Translations under genes and position numbers: made by a program
From: Desulfobacterales bacterium
Lineage (GTDB): Bacteria; Desulfobacterota; DSM-4660; Desulfatiglandales; Desulfatiglandaceae
Length of the DNA: 6,616 bases
NCBI GenBank assembly: GCA_027061865.1
Contig: JAMOVZ010000383.1
Coordinates: 1 to 6,616, forward strand
Direction of reading: 5' to 3'
The notes under the pieces: generated by a model
Told to the model about the DNA's origin: nothing
Databases searched by the model: none
What the model saw: the letters and a program-made list of their open reading frames with translations, nothing else
Shown here: piece by piece, positions 1 through 6,397 of the stretch
Numbering within the stretch: the first letter of the stretch is position 1
Layout of the letters: every line of letters begins with the position of its first letter

Positions 1-329
1 GCGATCTATACATTCAGATTAGGGTGTTGGACCACCCGGTGTTTCGCCGGAAGGGCGACGACCTCTACATGAAACGGGAGATCAAGTACTCGGATGCAGT
101 TCTGGGGGGCCGGATCGAGGTGACCACCATTGACGGAAAGACGCTCAAGGTGAAGGTGCCCCCTGGGACCCAGTCGGGTTCCAAGCTGAGGGTGCCCGGC
201 TACGGTATGCCCCGGTTCAAGGGTAAAGGGCGGGGTGACCTCTATGTGGAGGTAAACGTAGCGGTTCCCAAACACCTCACTGATGAGCAGAAAAGGGCGG
301 TAGAAAGGTTACGGGATGTTGGGCTTTAG
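1..329 (+). CDS. DnaJ/CbpA-type co-chaperone, C-terminal part (5' end outside window)
   Basis: The open frame enters from the left edge (first full codon at base 3) and stops with TAG at 327-329. About 108 residues are visible. They match the last substrate-binding beta-sandwich domain of Hsp40 proteins: a GDLY-type strand, the HPVFRRKGDDLY segment, the DAVLGG segment leading into IEVTTIDG, then VPPGTQSGSKLRVPGYGMP and a GRGDLYVEV strand, ending in a short helix (LTDEQKRAVERL). Such proteins deliver unfolded clients to DnaK and stimulate its ATPase through an N-terminal J domain, which would lie outside the window. The J domain and any zinc-finger region are not visible, so classical DnaJ (type I) and CbpA-like (type II) cannot be separated. 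The GTG at base 24 is an internal codon, not the start. Family assignment is confident; the exact paralogue is not. Confidence 0.93.
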   Translation, partial: DLYIQIRVLDHPVFRRKGDDLYMKREIKYSDAVLGGRIEVTTIDGKTLKVKVPPGTQSGSKLRVPGYGMPRFKGKGRGDLYVEVNVAVPKHLTDEQKRAVERLRDVGL

Positions 330-353
330 TTTGCGGCTAGGGGATTACGGGGG

Positions 354-373
354 CACTGCGCTTTTTGGCAGTG
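354..373 (+). terminator. weak hairpin after the co-chaperone gene
   Basis: CACTGC (354-359) pairs exactly with GCAGTG (368-373) around an 8-base loop, 24 bases past the TAG stop. No T-run follows the stem directly; the nearest (391-395) is about 17 bases away. It could be a weak or Rho-assisted transcript end, or chance. The rest of the gap 330-514 shows no convincing gene, RNA or strong promoter. Confidence 0.22.
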
Positions 374-514
374 GACAAAGCTGACGGGTTTTTGAGTATT
401 GCTGTCGAGCGAAACGGCATATTCCTTCCGCTACGCTTGGTTCGCCACCGTGGCTCTGCTCGCGGGTGGGTTGAAGGTGTCTTGGTTAAAGGTCAGAGGT
501 AAGGAGCAAGTGAT

Positions 515-1498
515 GTGAAGGCCGTGAGTGTGTTTTCAGGCGGGCTTGATTCAATGCTTGCCTGCCAGATCGTAAGGGCCCAGGGCATAGAAGTCCTGGC
601 CTTTTTTTTTAAGACCCCCTTTTTTGGGCCCAAGCGGGCGTTGGAATCTGCAAGCGCTATTCAAGTGCCCATTAGGGTGGTGGATATAACCGAACGCCAC
701 CTCCAGGTGGTCAAGGCGCCCAAATACGGCTGGGGGGAGCACATGAACCCCTGCATTGATTGCCACGCCCTAATGTTCCGGATAGCAGGAGAGATGCTGC
801 ATCAAGTGGGGGCGCATTTCATCATTACGGGGGAAGTTTTAGGGCAGAGGCCAATGAGCCAGAACCGCCGCGCCCTGGCCCTGGTTGCTAAGGAAAGCGG
901 TTTTGAGGGGTTGGTGCTTAGGCCTCTGAGCGCAAAACTGTTGCCGGAGACCATACCTGAAAGGCAAGGTTGGGTAAGGAGGGAGTTGTTGCTGGATTTT
1001 CAGGGCAGATCGAGAAAGCCCCAGATGGAGCTTGCCAAACGCTTGGGTATAAGTGATTATCCCTCGCCTGCAGGTGGTTGCCTGCTTACAGAGGAGGTCT
1101 TTTCCAGGCGGCTCAAAGACCTCCTTGATAGCAAAGTAGATCTCCCCGCCGTGAGGGAGCTGGAGCTGCTGAAAGTAGGCCGTCACTTCAGGCTCACATC
1201 CACTGTGAAGGCAATAGTTGGAAGGAACAAGAATGAAAACAAGGCCATTCAAACCTTGAGAGGCCAAGAGGACATCCTGCTTCACCCCGTCTCGGTCCCT
1301 GGCCCTGCAGTGCTTCTGACCGGAGATCCCATGGGTATGGGTGAAGATGAAGTGGCAATGGGCGCATTGCTTGTGGCCGCTTACAGTGATGCAGAAACTG
1401 GCAGTGAACTTGCTGTCAGAGTGAAAAAAAATGGAGAGGAGGAATTGATCAGCCTAAAAGCCCCTGACAAGGCGGACTTCAAAGACCTGATGATTTGA
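515..1498 (+). CDS. ThiI-like PP-loop protein, probable tRNA thiolase, with NFACT-R-like C-terminal region
   Basis: The 327-residue protein starts with GTG; an AAGGAG ribosome site at 501-506 sits 8 bases upstream. The PP-loop ATP-pyrophosphatase motif SGGLDS is at residues 8-13, so the nucleotide-binding domain begins at once and there is no N-terminal THUMP domain as in classical ThiI. A TGEVLGQRPMSQ segment (105-116) matches the TGE-x-LGQ-x-xSQ signature of ThiI enzymes, which adenylate uridine in tRNA before sulfur insertion. Cysteines C80 and C83 (CIDC) plus C189 (in PAGGC) give the CxxC...C arrangement used by Fe-S-dependent tRNA thiolases such as TtcA and TtuA. The last ~110 residues (KVGRHFRL, IVGRNKNENKA, PGPAVLL) resemble the small NFACT-R/DUF814 RNA-binding domain. 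The modified nucleotide and position are not deducible. A run of nine T (602-610) encodes F30-F32; the frame is intact. ThiI-like class is firm; the rest is inference. Confidence 0.85.
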   Translation: MKAVSVFSGGLDSMLACQIVRAQGIEVLAFFFKTPFFGPKRALESASAIQVPIRVVDITERHLQVVKAPKYGWGEHMNPCIDCHALMFRIAGEMLHQVGAHFIITGEVLGQRPMSQNRRALALVAKESGFEGLVLRPLSAKLLPETIPERQGWVRRELLLDFQGRSRKPQMELAKRLGISDYPSPAGGCLLTEEVFSRRLKDLLDSKVDLPAVRELELLKVGRHFRLTSTVKAIVGRNKNENKAIQTLRGQEDILLHPVSVPGPAVLLTGDPMGMGEDEVAMGALLVAAYSDAETGSELAVRVKKNGEEELISLKAPDKADFKDLMI

Positions 1499-1500
1499 AC

Positions 1501-2394
1501 TTAGAGGCGGAGCATGCGAGCCAGGAGAGATTTGTGCCTGATCTCCTCGATTTTTTTCATGTTTTCTTCAAGGGCTTTCTGTTTTTGGTGTATCTGGAAT
1601 TGGAGCTTTTCCCTCTTTTCTTTTAATTGATGGGCCTGCACACTCATTTCCAGTATTTTGATTTTTTCTTCTCGGTCCAGCTCGAGCTTTTCCAGTTCCC
1701 TCATTTTTGAATTCAGTTGAGCGAGTTGGTCTTCAACCCTGGACAGCGCTGCTTGGGCTGCCCTTATATCGGCGCGGTTCTGAGTGATTCTGGCCATGAT
1801 CTCCGTTTCAGTTTCCAGTGTGGCAAAGAGCGCTACAAAGGTTACTAAGATTAAGAGGACGACCGCTGCAATCACCCTTGTAAGTATCTTATAGGTTGTG
1901 ACAAAGCTGTGCAGTAAGAAGCGTAATCTTTTGAGCCCGGTGAGAATTGCTTCGGTCTGCTTGTATACCAGGTCCCTGCCTTCAATTTTCCTTATCACTT
2001 CCCTGGTTAGAGTTGCCAACTGAGCAGTCTTTTCGCTCAGGTAGGTTCCCAGGTCCCCGGTTTTGCATCTCTCCAAGGTCTCAGGGGCCGGCTCTTTGAG
2101 TTGGGAGGCGATCTTTTCCAGATCTGCTAAGGGCCCGGAAAAGTCCACGTCGTGCAGCGGCTTGCCCACAAATAGCTTCTTGATCTCTTCAAGCTGCCTT
2201 TGGAGCGCTTCCACGGCCTCTGCCATACGGTCCCCGATCCTGGCTACCACATTGGCGTGGCATATGTAACGGCCTGCCATCTTCATCATCACGGCAGTAT
2301 CCTTGATCTCATTGAGGGCACTGGGCCACGGGACTTGGAATGTGTCCATCCCATCTTTATTCTGTTCTATGACCTCTTCCATAGACGCTTCCAT
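1501..2394 (-). CDS. single-pass membrane protein with long coiled coil, function unknown
   Basis: I do not recognise this family. Taking ATG at 2394 gives 297 residues. Residues 1-165 or so are mostly helical and charged, with no motif I can name. One strong membrane segment follows at about 174-193 (VIAAVVLLILVTFVALFATL). Positive residues before it (GLKRLRF, TYKILTR) and acidic ones after it (ETETE) suggest the N-terminal half is cytoplasmic and the C-terminal part outside. Residues about 197-285 have a heptad-like, Glu/Lys/Arg/Leu/Gln-rich pattern typical of a coiled coil. The ATG overlaps the TAA of the upstream peptidase gene (TAATG), with a GGGGG run at 2399-2403 just before it, which implies translational coupling. 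An in-frame GTG at 2418 or ATG at 2382 are alternative starts. There is no signal peptide. It ends 2 bases from the convergent PP-loop gene. A real gene is likely; its role is open. Confidence 0.8.
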   Translation of the reverse strand: MEASMEEVIEQNKDGMDTFQVPWPSALNEIKDTAVMMKMAGRYICHANVVARIGDRMAEAVEALQRQLEEIKKLFVGKPLHDVDFSGPLADLEKIASQLKEPAPETLERCKTGDLGTYLSEKTAQLATLTREVIRKIEGRDLVYKQTEAILTGLKRLRFLLHSFVTTYKILTRVIAAVVLLILVTFVALFATLETETEIMARITQNRADIRAAQAALSRVEDQLAQLNSKMRELEKLELDREEKIKILEMSVQAHQLKEKREKLQFQIHQKQKALEENMKKIEEIRHKSLLARMLRL

Positions 2395-3878
2395 TATACC
2401 CCCAATACTTCTTGCCACCTTGATAAAAGCGGCTCTGGGGAAAGTTCTCCCAGCCCTTCTTCTTTCAGGAAAGGGATGAGATCCAGCGTGTTACCCCTAG
2501 ACCACCAGACCTTCAATTGTTTGCCTGCATCGGGGTTGAATATCCAGCCCTCCCCCCACCTTTCTTTTAGATAGTTTTGGAAGAGAGCCTCTGCCATCCA
2601 GGCTGTGACATAGTCCAGACTGTAGAACTCTGGCACTAAATCCAGCAAAAAGGCATCCGGATGATAAAAGAAACCCGTGTATTTGGTCATCAGCTCACTG
2701 TACCTTGAGCCATCTGATAGTTCGCCGCTGGTGAATGCCTCATATTCCACCAGGAATTTGGCGGCATATCTTCTAAAGATCGAGAAATCTTTAAGCGTCT
2801 TGTAATAATAAAGCCTTTGGGCGTCATGGGAATTCATCCCCAGAAACTCTCGTAAGAAGGGTGGAGACAGTACAATGCCCTGAAGTAAAAAAGCCCAAGC
2901 CTCAGAGAGCCTGTTGCAAGTGGCCATCTCCCGCATGGTAACAGGAATTTTGGGAGAGGTATGGGCGGCTGAAAGGCCGTGGCCGAGTTCATGCCACAGG
3001 GTTTCAAGGTCCACCCATCCCCCCTGGGGCCTCATCAGCACATATATCTCATCGGGAATCCCGAGGACGAAACATATAGCCTGGGCACTTTTGTCCTTGT
3101 TTTTTCCCAGTTCCAGATGGAGCCCCGGAATCTGAGTGAGATTCACATTCCAATATCGGAAGAATTCTGTTAATTGGTTAATTTCTTTTTCAGGGCATAG
3201 GTGGTCAAACTGGCTCAAGGCCAAGATATTGATTGCGTCAAACCGGGTGAGCTGGTCCAGATCAGCGCCGAATCTCTCTCTTGCCCACATTTCCATGGCC
3301 CCGGTGTAAAGGAATGCGGTTTGATCCAGGAACTTTTTCACGAAGCTGTAGAAAAACTCGTAGTCGACCCCCTTTTTCTTGGAACAATAATCAACATAAT
3401 CACGAAAGCCCAAAGAGTCGGTCAAAAGCTCTATGGCCAAGTCCCAGTATTGGAATACGAAGGATTTGAGGAATCTTGACAGGGCAATGGTTTCTTTTTG
3501 GAGGACCAATCTCTTTTTCCTGTTACTTTTTTTCTGGCACCAAGGGATGATCTCCCTAAGGTAGATTTTTTCTCCATCCACATGGGCTGCAGCCCCCCTC
3601 ATCCATGCCTTCATTTCCGTCTCATATGGCAGGATACGCAGCTGGAGATAATGGTCAATAAATGCGTGACGGAGCCTGTGGGAAATCTCGCCGTCTGCAA
3701 GTTCCTCAATCTCGGCAAGATGTTCTAGGGTCAAAAACTTCTCAAAACCTTCATATACTTGATGAGGGGCAATTGGCCCCTTTTGTCCCATCCACATGGA
3801 AAGGGCGGCAAGGGTCGAGCGGTAGTTCAAGTGGTAAAGGATGTTTTCCAGGTCTAATATTGACAAGGCAGTGCTCAA
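2394..3878 (-). CDS. M3-like zinc metallopeptidase
   Basis: The 494-residue protein begins with TTG at 3878, chosen because a perfect AGGAGG (3890-3885) lies 6 bases upstream. The zincin motif HELGH (H296-H300) lies in WHELGHGLSAAH. E326 in SEAWAF, 26 residues past the second His, fits the third zinc ligand; this spacing matches M3 peptidases such as thimet oligopeptidase. Near the C-terminus EFYSLDYVTAWMAEALF (417-433) resembles the tyrosine-bearing substrate-binding region of M3/oligoendopeptidase F enzymes. The first ~280 residues are helical. No signal peptide or membrane segment is visible, so a cytoplasmic peptide-cleaving role is inferred, consistent with M3 enzymes acting on short peptides. 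It is shorter than most family members (about 600-700 residues) and looks divergent. Its TAA overlaps the ATG of the coiled-coil membrane protein, so the two are probably made together. Peptidase class is well supported; substrate is unknown. Confidence 0.85.
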   Translation of the reverse strand: MSTALSILDLENILYHLNYRSTLAALSMWMGQKGPIAPHQVYEGFEKFLTLEHLAEIEELADGEISHRLRHAFIDHYLQLRILPYETEMKAWMRGAAAHVDGEKIYLREIIPWCQKKSNRKKRLVLQKETIALSRFLKSFVFQYWDLAIELLTDSLGFRDYVDYCSKKKGVDYEFFYSFVKKFLDQTAFLYTGAMEMWARERFGADLDQLTRFDAINILALSQFDHLCPEKEINQLTEFFRYWNVNLTQIPGLHLELGKNKDKSAQAICFVLGIPDEIYVLMRPQGGWVDLETLWHELGHGLSAAHTSPKIPVTMREMATCNRLSEAWAFLLQGIVLSPPFLREFLGMNSHDAQRLYYYKTLKDFSIFRRYAAKFLVEYEAFTSGELSDGSRYSELMTKYTGFFYHPDAFLLDLVPEFYSLDYVTAWMAEALFQNYLKERWGEGWIFNPDAGKQLKVWWSRGNTLDLIPFLKEEGLGELSPEPLLSRWQEVLGV

Positions 3879-3884
3879 GGTGCT

Positions 3885-3890
3885 CCTCCT
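3885..3890 (-). promoter_or_regulatory. strong ribosome binding site for the TTG-started peptidase
   Basis: On the minus strand this reads AGGAGG, followed by AGCACC and then the TTG codon. The ideal match and spacing decide the unusual TTG start at 3878. Confidence 0.8.
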
Positions 3891-4024
3891 GAGTAAGCGG
3901 GGACTGAGTTTACTGGCAGCCTAATATGGTAAACCAAAATCAAGTTAGCATAATTTTCCTCCCCATGCCAATTTTTCACCTGAGGAGCCGTACATTTTGA
4001 TCCCATGGCACCATAGCCTTTTTT

Positions 4025-4080
4025 CTTTCCCCGTCTTTTTCAATCCCCCTTCAGCACCTTTTTGAGAAGGGCGGGGAAAG
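4025..4080. repeat. imperfect nested palindrome in the intergenic region, REP-like
   Basis: CTTTCCCCG (4025-4033) is exactly complementary to CGGGGAAAG (4072-4080). Inside it CCCTTC (4047-4052) pairs with GAAGGG (4066-4071) around a 13-base loop, leaving a 13-base bulge on the left arm. The core, with AATCCCCCTT followed by CCTTTTTGAGAAGGG, resembles C/G-run palindromes scattered between genes in many bacterial genomes. It lies between the divergent peptidase and oxidoreductase operons. It is not followed by a T-run on the plus strand; read on the minus strand the stem is followed by AAAAGGC, so it does not look like an intrinsic terminator. The rest of 3879-4288 contains only the candidate promoter and short spurious frames. 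Confidence 0.5.
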
Positions 4081-4175
4081 GGAAGCCTCACAATGAAAAA
4101 TGAATTGCAGCAGGTGGGCAGGTGAAACAGCGTTGGGGCAGGCTTAAGGGCATGACGCACAAGGGGAGAAAAAGC

Positions 4176-4205
4176 TTGACACGCAGTGGCAGTAGGAAAT
4201 ATAGG
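4176..4205 (+). promoter_or_regulatory. candidate sigma-70-type promoter for the 2-oxoacid oxidoreductase operon
   Basis: A perfect TTGACA (4176-4181) is followed after 18 bases by TATAGG (4200-4205, 4 of 6 consensus bases). A better -10-like TATAAG starts at 4206 but its 24-base spacing is too long. Transcription would begin around 4212, giving a leader of about 75 bases before the ATG at 4289. No operator or riboswitch is recognised in that leader. Confidence 0.45.
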
Positions 4206-4288
4206 TATAAGCTTAGAGTTTTTAACGCTGTCTGATAGGAAGCCAATTATTTGGTTGGGTAAATTGATAAATTAACGGATTTGTTATC

Positions 4289-4531
4289 ATGTCTGAGAAA
4301 AAAAGCAAAGGGAAGATCGTTATTGACAAGGAGAGGTGCAAGGGGTGCCACATATGTATAGAGTTTTGCCCCTTTGACATGATAGAGATTGACGAGACGG
4401 TGAACAGGAAGGGTTATCATCCTGTAAGATTCAAGGAAGAGATCTCAGAAAATGAAAAGGGATGTACGGGCTGCGCCCAGTGTGCGCTCGTATGCCCTGA
4501 GGTTGCTATAGAGGTGTACCGTGTCAAATGA
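4289..4531 (+). CDS. 2-oxoacid:ferredoxin oxidoreductase delta subunit (2x[4Fe-4S] ferredoxin)
   Basis: This 80-residue protein holds two classical cluster motifs: C17-C20-C23-C27 (CKGCHICIEFCP) and C59-C62-C65-C69 (CTGCAQCALVCP), each the CxxCxxCxxxCP pattern that binds a [4Fe-4S] cluster. It is the electron-carrying subunit (delta; KorD or PorD type) that moves electrons from the catalytic core to free ferredoxin. A basic N-terminus and a spacer of about 30 residues between clusters are usual for this subunit. It is the first gene of the operon. The ribosome site before the ATG is weak. Its last 11 bases overlap the start of the alpha subunit gene, which supports coupled translation. A stand-alone ferredoxin would be possible by sequence, but its position makes the subunit role very likely. 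Confidence 0.93.
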   Translation: MSEKKSKGKIVIDKERCKGCHICIEFCPFDMIEIDETVNRKGYHPVRFKEEISENEKGCTGCAQCALVCPEVAIEVYRVK

Positions 4532-5612
4532 AAAGGTTTTAATGCGAGGCAACCATGTGGTTGGTGAGGCTGCAGTAAGGGCAGGCTGTAGATTCTATTT
4601 CGGATATCCCATCACCCCACAAAACGAGGTGCCCGAATACCTTTCTGCAAGGCTTCCTGAAGTAGGGGGAACCTTTGTGCAGGCAGAAAGTGAGATTGCA
4701 TCCATCAACATGGTGTTGGGGGCATCAGCTTGTGGTGCAAGGGTGATGACCTCCTCTTCTTCGCCTGGGATCTCCCTGAAACAAGAAGGGATCTCTTATC
4801 TTTGCGGCCAAGAGCTGCCGGCTGTAGTGGTTAACATGATGAGAGGAGGCCCAGGGCTTGGTAATATTGCGCCTTCCGCAGCAGACTATTTCCAGGCCAC
4901 TAGAGGGGGGGGGCATGGTGATTACCGAACCCCTGTCCTTGCTCCCTCCGGGTGCCAGGAGCTTGCAGAGTTGACATTCCTGGCCTTTGACCTTGCCGAT
5001 AAGTACCGGAATCCAGTAATGATCCTCGGCGATGGGATTATGGGGCAAATGATGGAACCAGTTGTGTTCCCGGATTCCATAGATCCAGAGCAGCTTCCCC
5101 AAAAAGACTGGATCCTGGAGGGGTGCAAAGGGAGGGAGCCAAGGGCCATTTTTTCCATGCTCCTGGATACCCAGGTCCTCCATGACCACAACCTCAAGCT
5201 CCAAAAGAAATACGAAGAGATCAAGGCCAAGGAAACCAGGTGGGAGACTATCGGCGTTGAAGGGGCGGACATTGTCATAGTGGCCTATGGCACTGCTGCC
5301 AGAATTGCGGAAAGTGCCATAGAGGAGCTGAGCGGCAATGGCCCCAAAGTGGGGCTGTTTAGGCCCATTACCCTGTGGCCCTATCCTGTAAAGCAACTGA
5401 GGGAGCTGGCTGAACAGGCAGGCAAAGTAGCAGTTTTAGAATTTTCCCTGGGCCAAATGCTCGAAGATGTGATCATATCTGTTGGCGAGAGGGCTGAAAT
5501 CCATTTTTACGGAATCCCTGGAGGAATCGTTCCAACCCCTGCTGAGGTGGCCGATTTCTTGCTCTCCGTCCACAAAAACGAAGGCCGGATAGGCCGGAAG
5601 ATAGAAGTATAG
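4521..5612 (+). CDS. vorB: 2-oxoacid:ferredoxin oxidoreductase alpha subunit, VorB-like
   Basis: The 363-residue protein matches the pyrimidine-binding alpha subunit of 2-oxoacid:ferredoxin oxidoreductases. Visible signatures in order are GYPITPQNE (28-36), FVQAESE (52-58, containing the acidic residues expected to activate thiamine diphosphate), TSSSSPG (77-83), NMMRGGPG (105-112), RGGGHGDY (128-135) and FRPITLWPYP (280-289). Length and motif wording fit the VorB group annotated as 2-oxoisovalerate (3-methyl-2-oxobutanoate) oxidoreductase; the closely related KorA of 2-oxoglutarate oxidoreductase is the main alternative. With the beta subunit it cleaves a 2-oxoacid and CoA to acyl-CoA and CO2. 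The start is GTG, 11 bases inside the ferredoxin gene, with GAGG at 4511-4514 upstream; an ATG seven codons in is less likely. A run of nine G (4905-4913) encodes part of the RGGGH motif, in frame. Confidence 0.92.
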   Translation: MSNEKVLMRGNHVVGEAAVRAGCRFYFGYPITPQNEVPEYLSARLPEVGGTFVQAESEIASINMVLGASACGARVMTSSSSPGISLKQEGISYLCGQELPAVVVNMMRGGPGLGNIAPSAADYFQATRGGGHGDYRTPVLAPSGCQELAELTFLAFDLADKYRNPVMILGDGIMGQMMEPVVFPDSIDPEQLPQKDWILEGCKGREPRAIFSMLLDTQVLHDHNLKLQKKYEEIKAKETRWETIGVEGADIVIVAYGTAARIAESAIEELSGNGPKVGLFRPITLWPYPVKQLRELAEQAGKVAVLEFSLGQMLEDVIISVGERAEIHFYGIPGGIVPTPAEVADFLLSVHKNEGRIGRKIEV

Positions 5613-5625
5613 CAGGGAGATAGAG

Positions 5626-6393
5626 ATGGTAGCAGCGGTTGATTACAAAAAGGTGTTTGGCAGGCCAGAGTCCCTAAAGGACGTGCCCACCCATTATTGC
5701 CCGGGTTGCGGGCACTCCATCGCCCACCGGCTCGTTGCTGAGTGCCTGGACGAGATGGGTCTGAGGGAGGTAACTATTGGCGTGCCTCCCGTGGGATGCG
5801 CTGTGCTGGCCTATAACTATTTTAATTTTGACATGATCGAGGCTCCCCATGGAAGGGCCTTGGCCGTTGCCACTGGAATAAAAAGGGCGAGGCCTGATCG
5901 TTTTGTCCTAACCTATCAAGGCGACGGCGATCTGGCAGCCATTGGTACTGCAGAGACCATCCATGCGGCCAATCGGGGCGAGAGGATAACCACAATCTTT
6001 ATCAATAATGCCATCTATGGGATGACGGGCGGGCAGATGGCCCCTACCACATTGCTGGGCCAAGAGGCCACCACTGCTCCCATGGGACGAAATCCCAGGC
6101 TCCATGGCAATCCAATCGATATCTCAAAGATGATTGCTGTGAGCAATGGCGTGGTCTATGTTGAACGCTGTTCCGTTGTTACTGTCAAACAGATCCGAAA
6201 GGCCAAAAAGGCCATAAAAAAGGCCTTCAGGTGCCAACTGGACGACCTTGGATTTTCCCTCGTGGAGTTGCTATCTCCATGTCCCACCAACTGGAAGATG
6301 AGTGCAAAAGAAGCATGGGACTGGGTGAAGAATGAAATGGTGAAGACATATCCACTTGGTGTGATTAAGGACACGACTGGTTACGGGGACTAA
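5626..6393 (+). CDS. 2-oxoacid:ferredoxin oxidoreductase beta subunit (thiamine diphosphate-binding)
   Basis: The 255-residue protein carries the thiamine diphosphate-binding signature GDGD (99-102) followed 25 residues later by NN (127-128) in FINNAIYGMTGGQMAPTT, which holds the cofactor through Mg2+. CPGCGH at 25-30, C58 in PPVGC and C219 in LSPCPTNW are placed like the four ligands of the [4Fe-4S] cluster in beta subunits of this family, so it probably carries its own cluster next to the active site; that is inference by family. The motif set and length fit KorB-type subunits. ATG at 5626 has an AGGGAGA ribosome site at 5614-5620. The gene is 13 bases after the alpha stop and 4 bases before the gamma start. 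Subunit identity is firm, substrate not. Confidence 0.93.
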   Translation: MVAAVDYKKVFGRPESLKDVPTHYCPGCGHSIAHRLVAECLDEMGLREVTIGVPPVGCAVLAYNYFNFDMIEAPHGRALAVATGIKRARPDRFVLTYQGDGDLAAIGTAETIHAANRGERITTIFINNAIYGMTGGQMAPTTLLGQEATTAPMGRNPRLHGNPIDISKMIAVSNGVVYVERCSVVTVKQIRKAKKAIKKAFRCQLDDLGFSLVELLSPCPTNWKMSAKEAWDWVKNEMVKTYPLGVIKDTTGYGD

Positions 6394-6397
6394 AAGG

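Noticed and set aside
410..470. tRNA-like GGTTCGCC sequence
   Set aside because: The flanking bases do not form a 5-bp T-arm and no acceptor or anticodon stems can be drawn.
371..502. Possible 43-residue frame starting GTG in the gap after the co-chaperone gene
   Set aside because: No ribosome site before the GTG, no recognisable motif, and other frames in the same GC-rich stretch are equally open.
839..1285. 148-residue minus-strand frame
   Set aside because: Shadow of the PP-loop gene; the plus-strand reading contains the ThiI-like motifs and cysteines.
2200..2574. 124-residue plus-strand frame across the junction of the two minus-strand genes
   Set aside because: Composition is atypical (rich in His, Ser, Pro, Cys) and it lies opposite two well-supported genes.
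3896..3960. Minus-strand promoter for the peptidase operon
   Set aside because: TTGATT and TATTAG-like hexamers occur but only 11 bases apart; no pair with usable spacing was found.
3945..4160. 71-residue minus-strand frame between the divergent operons
   Set aside because: It runs straight through the palindrome, has low-complexity composition, no ribosome site I can see and no domain; best read as intergenic sequence.
4243..4254. Small hairpin CCAA-TTAT-TTGG in the leader of the oxidoreductase operon
   Set aside because: A 4-bp, half A/T stem is expected by chance and no riboswitch or attenuator features surround it.
4725..5396. Long 223-residue minus-strand frame
   Set aside because: It is a shadow of the alpha subunit gene, whose conserved motifs fix the plus strand as coding.
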